A program made the position numbers and the translations under genes. A DNA stretch of 64,000 nucleotides, taken from assembly GCF_004004565.1 (NCBI RefSeq), contig NZ_SACM01000006.1, positions 124,001 through 188,000 on the forward strand, read 5' to 3'. This DNA is from Inhella crocodyli (GTDB taxonomy: Bacteria; Pseudomonadota; Gammaproteobacteria; Burkholderiales; Burkholderiaceae_C). The notes below the pieces were generated by a model. It searched no databases. It was not told where the DNA came from and worked only from the letters and a program-made list of their open reading frames with translations. Below, one piece after another: positions 9,665 through 20,600 of this stretch. Each line of letters begins with the position of its first letter. Position 1 is the first letter of the stretch.

Positions 9665-10759
9665 TCAAGCCTCGCCCACACCGAACGCCGACTTCAAGCG
9701 ATCCACCGTGTGCCGCCACTTCGGCGAGGTTGGTTGGCAAACCGTGTTCTGGTTGCCGAACAAGCCGAGTTCGTTGAAGGCCTGGGCCGTCGGCACGGTG
9801 TGCAGCCACTTCACCCGCACGAAGTACTCGCTCAGTTCCGGGTCGTCAGCGGTTGCCTTGTACTGCTCGCCGTGCTTCAGCACGTCCATGGCCAAGCGTT
9901 CACCGGCATCAGTTTCCACCGTGAACTCGCTGGCCGGTTGTACTGCCTCTGTCACGAGACCCACACCCACGTAGCCGCGCTTCGGGGTGTTGACCCACAC
10001 CCGGTCGCCTGGGTTGAGCTGCTTGAGCGTCTTGCTATACCAAGAGCCACCTCCACCACTGATGAAGCCATAGCGACGGGCGTCGTCCCAGCTGCGGCTG
10101 CTCTCGTCGCCGAAGGACACGTAGAACTCGCCGTTCCAAGGTTCTTTGGCGCCCTTGGGGTTGGCCGTGGTCACGGCCACGTTGGCCTGTGCCTCGCTGG
10201 GATCGATCAACCACGCCCGGCTCAGCAGCTGCTGGCCGCCATGCTCGAAGACCTGGAAGAACAGCACGTTGATGCCGATGCCACGGTCGTTCAGGTACTT
10301 CACGATGCGCTCGGTGGACGGGTCCAGCTCGGCCGCCACGATGACGATTTGATGAGCTTGGTTCAGGCTGTCTTCGTCCAGCGCCGTGCCAAAGCGCTGC
10401 TGGAAGTCCTGCTCCAAGCTTTGGCCCGGCTTGAAGCGGGCATAGATCTGCGTGATGCGGTCGGCCCCCAGCTCGGTAACCCAGGAGGCGTAGTCCAGCG
10501 CCTGCGCCACGATCTCGCGTGGCGTGCGGTCGCGCTTCAGTTCAACCAGCACCAGCGAGCCATCGGGTGCGATGGCCAGCAGGTCGATGCGCCCACCATG
10601 CGCGGTGATTTCCTGCTGGCCTATCAGCATCCAGGCCGGCGACAAGATGCGAGGGTCCTGCACGATCATGTTTTCCAGCAAGGCTTCGCTGCTGAGCTTG
10701 CTGGGCTTCAACTGCGAGGCGGGCTGGCCGACTTGCCAGATGGCGTGGTGGATGGGCAT
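9665..10759 (-). CDS. PD-(D/E)XK nuclease with EVE/PUA-like C-terminal region
   Basis: 364 residues. The N-terminal half is a NucS/DUF91-like PD-(D/E)XK nuclease: RIDLLAIAPDG (about 56) supplies the Asp and VLVELKRD (about 69-75) the E-x-K, followed by the helix REIVAQALDYASWV with a motif-supporting Gln. The C-terminal half (about 216-364) carries FYVSFGDESSRSWDDARRYG, GDRVWVNTPKRGYVGVG and a long tail, features of EVE/PUA-like domains that recognise modified bases. It lies 45 bp downstream of hsdS on the same strand and so is probably the last gene of the type I RM operon. A role cutting modified foreign DNA (type IV-like) is plausible but inferred. Confidence 0.7.
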   Translation of the reverse strand: MPIHHAIWQVGQPASQLKPSKLSSEALLENMIVQDPRILSPAWMLIGQQEITAHGGRIDLLAIAPDGSLVLVELKRDRTPREIVAQALDYASWVTELGADRITQIYARFKPGQSLEQDFQQRFGTALDEDSLNQAHQIVIVAAELDPSTERIVKYLNDRGIGINVLFFQVFEHGGQQLLSRAWLIDPSEAQANVAVTTANPKGAKEPWNGEFYVSFGDESSRSWDDARRYGFISGGGGSWYSKTLKQLNPGDRVWVNTPKRGYVGVGLVTEAVQPASEFTVETDAGERLAMDVLKHGEQYKATADDPELSEYFVRVKWLHTVPTAQAFNELGLFGNQNTVCQPTSPKWRHTVDRLKSAFGVGEA

Positions 10760-10804
10760 GTTGAGGCGAGAGGGGTGGGCTTGCTGCTTATTGGGCTCGG
10801 GTTC

Positions 10805-12322
10805 TCAGGCGACGGCGTCTTCGACTAGCACAGAGGCTAGAAGCTCATGGTGCTGACGGGCCTCGGAAATACTAAGTTTGAGCCGGTCGCAGAGGCCTAC
10901 CAACTCATCAACCTTTGCAACGATGCGGCGCTGTTCGGCCTCTGGGGGCAACGCCAGCCGAATGGAGTTCAACTTGGCTTGGTTCATCTTTGGCTGTGCC
11001 GTACCAGTAACGTAGGGCTTCAAGTCGATTGCGTTGACGTAAATCTCCAAGTACTTGAGCAGATCCTCCGACACTCCGTCGATCACATGCGCGTGGTTGT
11101 TCACCCAATACTTGCCCCTTGCGATGAATGCAATGGGTGTGCTCCGATTGATCAAATTTGCCCCGTCTTCGCCGATTAGGAGCAATGGCTTGTTGAACAA
11201 GTACCTATCGATCTTGTCAATAACGCCCGACGCGCCGTAGTAGTCGTAGACCTTTGCGCGGCTTTCGCGCTCCACTTGGGAGACAGGCACTCGTTCGCCA
11301 TCGCGGCAAATGGTCGCGTCGCCAAAGGTCGTCCAGCGCCACCCGGTAGGCGGCTCAATACTCGTGGAAGCTCCCGCTTGCCCCGAGACGGCCACACTTT
11401 TTCGCGCGCGCCTCTGCGCCGCTTTGTCTGCTTTGTGCGTAGCGATGCGCGTGAGTAGCGCCTCGGCTGGCTCTTCTGCTTCGTCTTGCGGAACAAGCCG
11501 TCCTGCAATTCCAAGTTGCAAGACTGTTTGCTTCAGCGCATCAACGCTGGCCTCGGTGGTGAACAGCGTATGAAAATGCTCGGCCAATTGTTTCCAACTG
11601 GCGCGGAAGTCGGCGGCGTCGCGGGCTTGGGTGAGGCTGGCGAGCAGGGCCTCCACCAGCCTGGTGTGGGCGGCCTGGACGTCGGCCTGCTCAGCCTCCA
11701 GTTGGTCGCACAGCGCCATCAGTTCATTGACCTTGGCCACGATCCGGTGTTGCTCAGCCGTTGACGGCAGTCGCACACGACGCGCGAAGAGCTTGGCAAA
11801 AACCAGACTCTGAACAGTCGTGCCAGTCTTGACGTCCTCAGCGAGGATTGCACGCTCTGACCCCAACAACCAGAGGCGTAGATACGCTGACTCAATCGCA
11901 CTTTTGGGAGTGAGCGCTTTGATGTCTTGGTTAATGGTGCAGGCCACACGTGTGACCTGGGCCGGCAGCTTGCGTTTGAGGATCCCGCTCCGTCCCACAA
12001 TGAGTACGGAGCCTAAGGGGATCAGATCGAGATTGGTCTTTGCCAGCGCCTCCTGTGTTATGAACATTTCGCTGGTGACGATGTCTCCGGCGTGCATGTC
12101 CTTGGGGGAAACCCACGGCACGTCGCCACCCCAATACTCTGGCCGTGCCATGGAAGGTGTGCTGCCGCCACGCACCGATACGATCTCTTCAAGTCGGAAC
12201 TCAGTCCATGTACTGGTCTGTGGCAGCAGCCGGCCGGTGACGGCCAGCTCACAAATTAGCTGCCGCAGCGCTGGACCGTAGCTAGGCTGAGCCGTGAGTA
12301 CATTCAACAGCGAGGCAGTCAT
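10805..12322 (-). CDS. hsdS: Type I restriction-modification specificity subunit S
   Basis: The 505-residue DNA-recognition subunit directs methylation by M2S and cleavage by R2M2S. It shows the two-fold layout of HsdS. Two target-recognition domains (about 40-165 and 310-460) are each followed by a conserved LPxxAEQxRIVAKV(N/D)EL(M/V)xLCDxLE helix (AEQHRIVAKVNELMALCDQL near 185; AEQRRIVAKVDELVGLCDRL near 475) that sets half-site spacing. It overlaps hsdM by 4 bp (ATGA), so the two are translationally coupled. Both TRDs appear intact. The recognition sequence cannot be predicted from this reading. Confidence 0.95.
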   Translation of the reverse strand: MTASLLNVLTAQPSYGPALRQLICELAVTGRLLPQTSTWTEFRLEEIVSVRGGSTPSMARPEYWGGDVPWVSPKDMHAGDIVTSEMFITQEALAKTNLDLIPLGSVLIVGRSGILKRKLPAQVTRVACTINQDIKALTPKSAIESAYLRLWLLGSERAILAEDVKTGTTVQSLVFAKLFARRVRLPSTAEQHRIVAKVNELMALCDQLEAEQADVQAAHTRLVEALLASLTQARDAADFRASWKQLAEHFHTLFTTEASVDALKQTVLQLGIAGRLVPQDEAEEPAEALLTRIATHKADKAAQRRARKSVAVSGQAGASTSIEPPTGWRWTTFGDATICRDGERVPVSQVERESRAKVYDYYGASGVIDKIDRYLFNKPLLLIGEDGANLINRSTPIAFIARGKYWVNNHAHVIDGVSEDLLKYLEIYVNAIDLKPYVTGTAQPKMNQAKLNSIRLALPPEAEQRRIVAKVDELVGLCDRLKLSISEARQHHELLASVLVEDAVA

Positions 12323-13788
12323 TTGCCCCGCTCCAGCGCCTCAGCTAGCGCCGTCTTCAACTGCTCTCTGAGGCCATGAATGCCCTCCTGCATCCGCGCA
12401 TACTCGACCAGCAGTTGCGCGGGGTCATGGATGACCTGCTCGCCCACATGCGGGTTCTTGCAGTCAAGGTTGTAGTTGCGCGCCTTGATGTCCTCGAGGC
12501 TGACTTTCCAGGCGAACCCACCTTCGATGCGGGCCGCAAAACCGTCTGCTTCGCTGCCCCACCAGGCCTGCTCGGCCGCGAACTCCTCGATGCGCATCGG
12601 CCGCGTCTTTGAATAGCTCTTCACTCCGGCCGGGTATTGATGCTCGTAGAACCAGATGTCCTTGGTCGGTCTGCCCTTGGTGAAGAACAGCAGATTGGTC
12701 CTGATGCCGGTGTAGGGGTTGAACACACCGTTGGGCAGACGAACGATGGTGTGCAGATTGCAGTCGGCGAGCAGCTTTTCCTTGATGCGGCTCTTGATGC
12801 CCTCGCCGAATAAGAAGCCATCAGGAAGCACCACAGCGGCCCGGCCACCGTCGCGCAGCAATTGCATGATGAGCACGAGGAACAGGTCTGCCGTTTCGCG
12901 GGTGCGGAAGGCGGCGGGGAAGTTGGTCTCGATGCCGTCTTCTTCCATGCCGCCAAAGGGCGGGTTGGCCACGATGCAGTCCACGCGGTCCTTCGGTCCC
13001 CAGCCGATCAAGGGCTTGGCCAGCGTGTTGTCGTGTCGGATCTGGTTCGGCACTTCGATGCCGTGCAGGATCATGTTGGTAGTGGCCAGCAGGTGGGGCA
13101 GCGGCTTTTTCTCCACGCCGTGGATGCTGGCTTGCAGCACGCGCTCGTCCTCGGGCGTCTTCACATAGTGGCGGCGCTTGTGCTCGATGGTGCAGGTCAA
13201 GAATCCGCCGGTGCCGCAGGCGGGGTCCATGACCTTCTCTTCGAGCTTGGGGTCGACCATGCGCACCATGAACTCGGTGACCGGGCGTGGCGTGTAGAAC
13301 TCGCCGGCATTGCCTGCGCTTTGCAGGTCGCGCAGCAGCTGTTCGTACATGTCGCCAAAGGCGTGGCGTTCTTGCGCCTTGTTGAAGTCGACGCCTTCCT
13401 GAATCTTGTTGATGACCTGCCGGATGAGCTGGCCGGACTTCATGTAGTTGTAGGCGTCTTCGAACACGCCGCGCACTACGAAGGCGGCTGGCGTCGTGCT
13501 GTAGGTCTCCAGCTTCTGCAGCGCGGGGAAGAGCTCGTTGTCGATGAAGCTCTTCAGCTCGTCGCCGGTGATGCCTTCGGGGTCGGCCGCCCAGTTGCGC
13601 CAGCGGTACTGCTCGGGCAGCGGTGAACGGTAGGCGTCGTCCAGCAGCTCCCATTCCTGCTCGCGGTCGTCAAAGATTTTTAGGAACAGAAGCCAGACGA
13701 GCTGGCCGATGCGCTGGGCGTCACCGTCGACACCGACATCCTTGCGCATGATGTCTTGGATGGATTTAATGGTGCTGCTGATGGACAT
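12319..13788 (-). CDS. hsdM: Type I restriction-modification DNA methyltransferase subunit M
   Basis: The 489-residue adenine-N6 methyltransferase works with HsdS to protect host DNA. An N-terminal HsdM_N helical domain (about 5-140, starting ISSTIKSIQDIMRKDVG) is followed by the N6_Mtase domain with SAM motif DPACGTGGFL (about 187) and catalytic NPPFGG (about 273). Length is normal for the family. It sits 87 bp downstream of hsdR and overlaps hsdS, giving the order R-M-S. Confidence 0.96.
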   Translation of the reverse strand: MSISSTIKSIQDIMRKDVGVDGDAQRIGQLVWLLFLKIFDDREQEWELLDDAYRSPLPEQYRWRNWAADPEGITGDELKSFIDNELFPALQKLETYSTTPAAFVVRGVFEDAYNYMKSGQLIRQVINKIQEGVDFNKAQERHAFGDMYEQLLRDLQSAGNAGEFYTPRPVTEFMVRMVDPKLEEKVMDPACGTGGFLTCTIEHKRRHYVKTPEDERVLQASIHGVEKKPLPHLLATTNMILHGIEVPNQIRHDNTLAKPLIGWGPKDRVDCIVANPPFGGMEEDGIETNFPAAFRTRETADLFLVLIMQLLRDGGRAAVVLPDGFLFGEGIKSRIKEKLLADCNLHTIVRLPNGVFNPYTGIRTNLLFFTKGRPTKDIWFYEHQYPAGVKSYSKTRPMRIEEFAAEQAWWGSEADGFAARIEGGFAWKVSLEDIKARNYNLDCKNPHVGEQVIHDPAQLLVEYARMQEGIHGLREQLKTALAEALERGK

Positions 13789-13875
13789 GGGGTGGGCGGA
13801 ATGCGTCGTGAACGGCTGCCCTAGCGGGCGGCCAGAAGGTGTCAGAGCGCTCGGGTTGAGCGCTGAATCTCAGTG

Positions 13876-16248
13876 CTAGGCGTAGAGCTGCGTTTCGAGC
13901 TCGGCGACGGCCTTGGCATAAGCGGCTTTGCCGCCGAAGGCTTGGACCAGCTCCATTGGCGCACCAATGCGGCTGAAGGGGTCGAGCTGAAGGATCTTGA
14001 TGTCTTCGATTGGCTCCAGGCCGGTGTCGGCGTACTTCTCCAGCAAGGCTTCCAGCACCTGCCGTGCGGCGCCCTGGTACTTGGCAAAGTAGTTGCGCTT
14101 CTTGACTTGGTCGGCGCGCTCTTTGCGTGACAGCGGCGGCTGGTCGAAGGCGACGTGGCAGATGAGATCGAACGCGTCTAGCGGCTTACCTTGCTTGGCT
14201 TCCACTTCTTCGGCCAGGGCTTCCCAGAGCACGCCTTGGCTGGCCAGTTCTTCGATGATCACCTTCTTCTGCTCGGCGCTGGACCAGCGGCGCAGGAAGG
14301 CGTCAAGTGAGCCAAATTGCTTGGAGACGCAGCTGCGGGTGTAGTCACGCAACGACTCGGTGATCAGCTTGCCGTTGGGGCCGTAGTACTGAACCCGTTC
14401 GGCCATAACGAACACCGGCACGTTGCCGACCACGTACTTGATTCGACCACCACCATTACCGGGCGGGTCTTCCAAGACGTCGCTTGGCGGAGTGGTGTCA
14501 TCGCCATCAACGGGGCCACCGCCTTCGGGTTGCTCTGGCACATCGTCAGGCGGTTCTGGCGGTTCTTCGCCCTTGGGTTCGTAGACCTGCACCGGTTCGC
14601 CATCAAAGGCCGGGTCCGCAAACAGCTCAGTGGCCTTCTTGAAGTCCATGATGGTGAACCAGAACTTGCCGTAGTCCTCGTTGATGCGGGTGCCGCGGCC
14701 GATGATCTGCTTGAACTCGGTCATGGACTTGATGTGCTGGTCCAGCACGACGAGCTTGCAGGTCTGAGCGTCCACGCCCGTGGTCATCAGCTTGCTGGTG
14801 GTGGCGATGACGGGGTAGCGCTCTTCGGGGTTGATGAAGTTGTCGAGCTCGGCCTTGCCCTCCTGCTCGTCCCCGGTGATGCGCATGACGTATTTGCGGT
14901 TCTCTTTCACCCGCTGAGGGTTCTGGTTCACCAGGGCTTGGCGCATGCGCTCGGCGTGGTCAATGTCGTCGCAGAAGACGATGGTCTTCTGGAAGGGGTC
15001 GGTGGCCTTCATGAAGGCAGTGATCTTCTCGGCCACCAGTTGGGTGCGGGCTTCCAGCACCAGGTTCCGATCCATGTCCTTCAAGTTGTAGATTCGGTCT
15101 TCGATGGGCTGGCCGTTCTTATCAAGCATGCCGGCCGGCGGGCGCCAGCCTTGCAGGTCTTTGTCGAAGTCGATGCGAACGACCTTGTACGGCGCCAGGA
15201 AGCCGTCGGCGATGCCCTGTTTGAGGCTGTAGCTGTAAACCGGTTCGCCGAAATAGTGGATGCTGGAAACGGCCTTGGTTTCCTTGGGCGTGGCGGTCAA
15301 GCCGATGTGGGTGGCGCTGGAAAAGTAGGCCAGGATCTCGCGCCAGGCCGAATCTTCGGCGGCGCTACCTCGGTGGCATTCGTCGATGACGACCAAGTCG
15401 AAGAAGTCGGGCGAGAACTGCTTGTAGATGTTCTTCTCTTCCTCGGCGCCCGACACCGCCTGGTAGAGGGACAGGTAGATTTCGTAGGACGTGTCGATCT
15501 GCCGCTTGGCGATCTTGGTCATCGCCGCGCCGAAGGGCTTGAAGTCGTTGTTCTTGGTTTGGTCGACCAGGATGTTGCGGTCGGCCAGGAACAGGATGCG
15601 CTTCTTCTGGCGGCTCTTCCACAGGCGCCAAATGATCTGGAACGCGGTGTAGGTCTTGCCCGTGCCCGTAGCCATCACCAGCAGCACGCGGTTCTGGCCG
15701 CGCGCAACCGCCTCCACCGTGCGGTTGATGGCGTTCATTTGGTAGTAGCGCGGCATGCGGCCGGTGCCGTCGTCGAAGTAGGGGGCTTCGACCCTTTGGC
15801 TGTCCTCGGCGTCGAAGCCCTTCCAGGCGCAGTAGCGCTGCCACAGTTCGGCCGGGCTGGGGAACTGCTCTAGCGTCAGTTCGGTTTCAGTCAGGGCTGC
15901 CTGGCCAGTACGGTCGTGGAACAGGAAGCCATCGCCGTTGCTGGAGAACACGAACGGCACGTCCAGCGCCTCTGCATAGTCCAGCGCCTGTTGCATGCCG
16001 TCGCCCACGGCGTGAGTGTTGTCCTTGGCCTCGATCACGGCCAGGGGCAGGTTGGGCTGGTGGTACAGGATGAAGTCGGCGCGGCGCGATTTGCCGCGGC
16101 TGTGCAGCTTGCCTCGCACGATGACGCGGCCCTTGGTGAAGCTGACTTCTTCGCGCACCTGTCGCTGGATGTCCCACCCTGCCGCGACAAAGGCGGGCGC
16201 GATGAATTTGGTGCAAATGTCGCGCTCGGACAGCGATTTTTTATTCAT
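13876..16248 (-). CDS. hsdR: Type I restriction enzyme subunit R
   Basis: The 790-residue DNA translocase/endonuclease subunit has an N-terminal PD-(D/E)XK nuclease (RADFIL about 54, VIEAKD about 71), helicase Walker A ATGTGKTY (about 191), DECH box (about 288), helicase motif VI region ([14 protein letters not shown]) and a C-terminal HsdM-interacting part. An acidic Pro/Gly-rich insert (about 555-590, [17 protein letters not shown]) precedes that region. The frame is open to 16290, but I chose ATG 16248 because [16 protein letters not shown] matches the family N-terminus. The ribosome site is weak. It heads the RM operon. Confidence 0.95.
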   Translation of the reverse strand: MNKKSLSERDICTKFIAPAFVAAGWDIQRQVREEVSFTKGRVIVRGKLHSRGKSRRADFILYHQPNLPLAVIEAKDNTHAVGDGMQQALDYAEALDVPFVFSSNGDGFLFHDRTGQAALTETELTLEQFPSPAELWQRYCAWKGFDAEDSQRVEAPYFDDGTGRMPRYYQMNAINRTVEAVARGQNRVLLVMATGTGKTYTAFQIIWRLWKSRQKKRILFLADRNILVDQTKNNDFKPFGAAMTKIAKRQIDTSYEIYLSLYQAVSGAEEEKNIYKQFSPDFFDLVVIDECHRGSAAEDSAWREILAYFSSATHIGLTATPKETKAVSSIHYFGEPVYSYSLKQGIADGFLAPYKVVRIDFDKDLQGWRPPAGMLDKNGQPIEDRIYNLKDMDRNLVLEARTQLVAEKITAFMKATDPFQKTIVFCDDIDHAERMRQALVNQNPQRVKENRKYVMRITGDEQEGKAELDNFINPEERYPVIATTSKLMTTGVDAQTCKLVVLDQHIKSMTEFKQIIGRGTRINEDYGKFWFTIMDFKKATELFADPAFDGEPVQVYEPKGEEPPEPPDDVPEQPEGGGPVDGDDTTPPSDVLEDPPGNGGGRIKYVVGNVPVFVMAERVQYYGPNGKLITESLRDYTRSCVSKQFGSLDAFLRRWSSAEQKKVIIEELASQGVLWEALAEEVEAKQGKPLDAFDLICHVAFDQPPLSRKERADQVKKRNYFAKYQGAARQVLEALLEKYADTGLEPIEDIKILQLDPFSRIGAPMELVQAFGGKAAYAKAVAELETQLYA

Positions 16249-16510
16249 GCCGACATGATCCCTTTTGGGGCATTTTGCCGGGCTGACCATGTTCAGCTGC
16301 CGGTCAGATTTACGGGTCTTGGAGACTCTTTCATCCGCTGGTCAGCCGTTTGAGGCGCAGAGCTGCAGTTCGCATTAGGTCCAACTACGGACCGCTTTCG
16401 ACAAGCAGCGTACCGCCGTTAGTTGCAGCTTTAGGCGAGCGCAATGGGTGCGCTCTGGCGACCCCCAAAAGGACTGGCGCGGGACTTGCTTCTACTCCGG
16501 GGCAAGGCCC

Positions 16511-17140
16511 TCACTTGATTGAAAGTCCAGCGCTGAACGCCGCCTGCAGGACTTCGCCCGCTCGCTCAAATTGCTGTCGATTCACCAATGTCCGCAACAC
16601 ATCGCCGTAGGAACGGATTTCGGCAATCGCTTCATCTGCGAACCAAAAATCCTCCCATTCAAGTTCATGCCCATCGTTCTCGCGCAAGGCTGACGCAATG
16701 TGTTCAAGCTGCAGGTCTGTTTCCATCACATCTTGGTACAGCACAGCAAACCATTGATGCACTTGGGCAGACCGTACCCCGAGCAACGCCGCTTTTTCGA
16801 TAGAGGCCAGAGCGTGTTCCCAGGCTTCTGTCTTTGCGCCATGTCGGCCGTTCTCCAAGTGAACGTCCCACCAAGAGTGTGCTGCGGCGAAGAGGATGGC
16901 GCACCGCTTACCCTCCTCACTGCATCTATCGGCGGCGATTACCCACGCGTCCACCGCATCGCCATGCAGGTGCTTTCTCTGAAACATGAACGCAAGGCTG
17001 GCCCAGAACTCCGGGCACTTAGGCGCTATGTCCGCCAACTCGGCGCAAACCAGACGCCCCGAAAATGAGGAGCGCTCCACCCCTCGCTCGAACCAACGAT
17101 CCACGAGGTTTTGGTCGTAATCACCTACTTCGTCGCGCAT
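16511..17140 (-). CDS. Hypothetical helical-repeat (TPR-like) protein
   Basis: A 209-residue acidic protein I do not recognise as a named family. It is rich in paired helices with small-residue packing (CPEFWASLAFMFQRK, AWVIAADRCSEEGKRCAILFAAAHSWW, AWEHALASIEKAALLG), which looks like TPR-type repeats. No signal peptide or catalytic motif is seen. It lies upstream of hsdR on the same strand with a 262-bp gap, and downstream of the large STAND-like gene across 485 bp, so it may belong to neither. A protein-interaction role is inferred. Confidence 0.6.
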   Translation of the reverse strand: MRDEVGDYDQNLVDRWFERGVERSSFSGRLVCAELADIAPKCPEFWASLAFMFQRKHLHGDAVDAWVIAADRCSEEGKRCAILFAAAHSWWDVHLENGRHGAKTEAWEHALASIEKAALLGVRSAQVHQWFAVLYQDVMETDLQLEHIASALRENDGHELEWEDFWFADEAIAEIRSYGDVLRTLVNRQQFERAGEVLQAAFSAGLSIK

Positions 17141-17625
17141 GACTCGTCCCTGCTATCACACTGACAAATCGTAAGGGTGCGATCGCTACGACTTGCCTGT
17201 GACTCGATCCTTGAAGCATTGGTGTGCTGACCGAATCCAGGCTGATGGCCTGCATTCGAAGTACCTTTAGGGAATGGCTCTAGAAGCCCAATGCCCGGCG
17301 AGTTGCCTCAATGGTTTATCGCGACGTTCGCGACCTTGTTCGGCTGCAAAGCTGCGTTTCCGGAATTGGATCAAGGTGCGACCGAGCACTTCAGAGCGAC
17401 AGGTCTAGTTCGGAGTGCGTTGCCAAATGGTCGAACGGCGACCTTGGCAACGAAAGCATGACTGGCTGCTGCCTCTGTCAAGGCTACGTCGGCTTCAGGC
17501 TGGAAGCGGAAGTTGGCTATAGCCCGCTATGTGCGCCAATGAAGTTCTTCGCAACCCGTAAGTGGTCAGCCAACTTTCTGGCGCGTTCTGCTGAGCTGCA
17601 AATGGGGGAATGAAGACGCCTCGGC
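17141..17625. other. Gene-free stretch
   Basis: 485 bp between two minus-strand genes. Only short unbiased frames (for example 17311-17613 plus strand). No RNA gene, hairpin or repeat stands out. It may be decayed sequence. Confidence 0.5.
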
Positions 17626-20600
17626 CTACACGATGGTTGAGTCGTTGGGGGACCATTGCGCAAACGATCTGTGGACATGAGAGCGATCCTGGTAGACACG
17701 TTCTCTGGCTGGATTAGCTCGGACGCTGAATCCATCAATCTTGTCTCGCCAGTCTCGCTCCCCCCAGTTGCACCAAACGAGAACCTGGCGTGTCTCGGAG
17801 AGGTATCGCCGTAGCAAGTCAGCTCGAACGTAAAGCAATTCGTACCGGTTGCCCTTCCAGCCGTCGCCCGCCTCGCGGTAGAGCGTCGCAGGCTCTGTGT
17901 TGGCATCGAAGAAGTCGATCTCTCGGTCGCGGCAACGAAGGTCGAGGCGCTGAATGAGGCTTGGCGCAGGAAGGCTGAAGCCGGAGAAGGCGTTGTGCGG
18001 AGAGTGGTGTGACTCCCATGCAAACCTGATGGAAGGCAGTTCAACTCGTATGCCTGGCACCAGCCGTCGAACTGGAGTCTCAAGCTCGTACAGGACGTCC
18101 TTTTCAGGGGGCACCTCCCTCATGAGCATCGATGCGAACTTTAAGGTGAGCGAACGCCTCCTCGGTGGCCCCGGGTCTTCGACATACTCGTCGAACGCTC
18201 GCTGCGTTTGTCGCTTGTACCTGCCGCTTGGAAGGCGCAGGTGGCGTGCATAGTTGCTGCGATGACCGGGCTCACCGCCGAAAACGTAGTGTTCTGATGC
18301 CGGCTCCGGGATCCGGTCGCTGCCCGAGTGGTGTGTCGTGTGGAACTTGTCCCGCAGAGCATCAACGTCATTGCGGCTAACGAACAGGCCACGTAGGAAT
18401 GCGAAAAGCTCCCGATCCTGTAGTTCGTCGGCACCCCTGACGTAGCCCTCGACTAGCACCCAGTCTCCTGTTATCCCATTGATCTCTGGAACAACAAGCA
18501 ATCCTTTCCAATTTGGCGTGTAGCCACCGGCCACCCACTCCTCGGTCGAGGTGGTTGGTTCACCAAAGAGGTCAGGGATGGGAGCACTCCAGACGGGCGG
18601 TCGCCGGGGAAACGTCGGGTCGACGCCGCAATCTGGTGTCCTTTCACCCTGCCGCCAGTCGGGCAACTTCCGTTGGGCGTCCCGCTCTCCCCACATCTCG
18701 AAGTAAGCGATCCAGGAGTACTTCTTCCCGTACCGGTCTACCTTGTGTTCATTACGCGAGTTCCAAGAGTTCCTGCCGAGGTCATGCTCGACGTGCTTGA
18801 ACAACTCGGCTCGGTAGCCAAGGTCGAACATGCGTCGCTCGATCTTTGCGCGCACGCTGACGTACTCGGGGTGCTCGTGGTTGTAGTTGGCTCGGTCAGG
18901 TATCAGTCTGCCGATGGTGTAGTTGCCAAAGTCCATCTGAATGGCATGACCGATCGCCTCTGTCACCAATGCGTCCGGCTTGCCGGTGCTCGTAAAGGGC
19001 GATGGAGTTCTCGCAAAGGGGCGGCTGAGATGGCGTGCTGAAGTCCTCGGAAGCTTTGCGCAGGCGGTGTGCTGAGCGACCTCGATGATGCCCAGCGCGT
19101 AGTCACGCATGAGCGTGTGGTGCGTCGCGCGATTGGCACGGGGCGCGAACATCCGACGATATAGCTCTAACGCTAGCGCGCCTAGGTGAGTCTTGAACCC
19201 TGGCACCCTCTCCGAGTCAACTAGCGACAAGGTAGCTCCATATGCCGCTGCCAGCATTCGTTCGGGGACGTACGGATCGTTGAAGTCCAAGGTCACCAGG
19301 ACATGCGCGAACAGTACGTCCGGGAAACGCTCGCCGATCATCACGAGCGCTTTGGTGGCCAAGTCGCGGTCCCTGCGCACGACCGTCGTCAGGACCAAAG
19401 AGAAGAGAGCAACCAGCTCGACCGCCGACGCGCGGCTCATGCTCGCCACTTCGAGCTTCTCAGCCCAGGTAAGCAGCCGATGAATGGTTGGCGACGTGTA
19501 CTTCCTGCGGAGGTACTCGGACCACCGAAGATCTCTATCAGCCATCGAGTACTGAGCCAAGTACTTGTAGAGGCGGCTGGCATGGAAAGGATGACTGGGC
19601 TTCGTCGATATTGCAGCCAATGCATCCACGACCCGCTCCCAAGTTCCGCCGTTAGACCCCAGGTACTTGTTCAGCACGACAAGCGTGCCTGCGGTGAACG
19701 CCTTCGGATTGCGCCAGAACAGCCCCTCAATGAATGGTTCAAAGTAAGCTTCCCAGTCCTGCGCTGAATTGGGTAACGCGAAGAACAACTCCCGCTCCTT
19801 CGGAGGCAGGTTCCCGGCCCGCTCCGCGAACTCGGTGATGAGGGCTTGCGCCCACCCGGGCTCTTCGTATTGGCGATGGTGAGTCCGAGAGAGGCGGAAC
19901 ACTCGCCCCAGCGGCGAGTTGCCGGCAAAGCTCCTCTTGATCGTGTCGGCGGATGTCGAGTCGAGGTAGGCCTTCAGCAGATGCCTCGCGATCAGGTGGT
20001 CGCTGAACCGTTGGTAAGGGAGCCTATAGACGATCCGAGACTTGTACGCCCCGGAGTTTGTGGAGTACCAGACGGCGTCTTCCTCAATCAGGCCATTTGT
20101 GCGCAGAGCCTCAAGAAGCTTCCGACGCCTAGCAGGCGGCATTGTTGGGTAGCTAGCGGCCACAATGTTGTCCGCCTCGGTCGGAAGTACATACCCACGC
20201 AGACTCGTGGCCATGCATGGTGCAAAGCCGGCGATTCTTTGATCGACGAGGTGGTCTTCACCCTTCAGCAAGAACCAACATCCCTTGCTCTTTAGACCAA
20301 ACTCCATCTCAACGGTCGCACCGATGCGATTGACGAAGGACTCGAGGACAAACGTCATCCCCCGTTGCCCTGAGGCGATGCCAGCAAATCCTTTCGAGAC
20401 CTTCGAATCTGTCAGCTTCTGCAGGGACTGACAGATGAGCTTCAACGTGAGCGGGCGCGAAAATTCTCGGTCGAGGAGGGGCACCTCAGGAAGCGGGAGC
20501 CTGTAGTGCTGGAAAAACGCCGTCTGAGCGTCGAACTCCTGATCGTCGAATCCGTAATGCTGGAGTCGAAGGAACCTGGGCAGGTCGGTCTTGTGGATCG

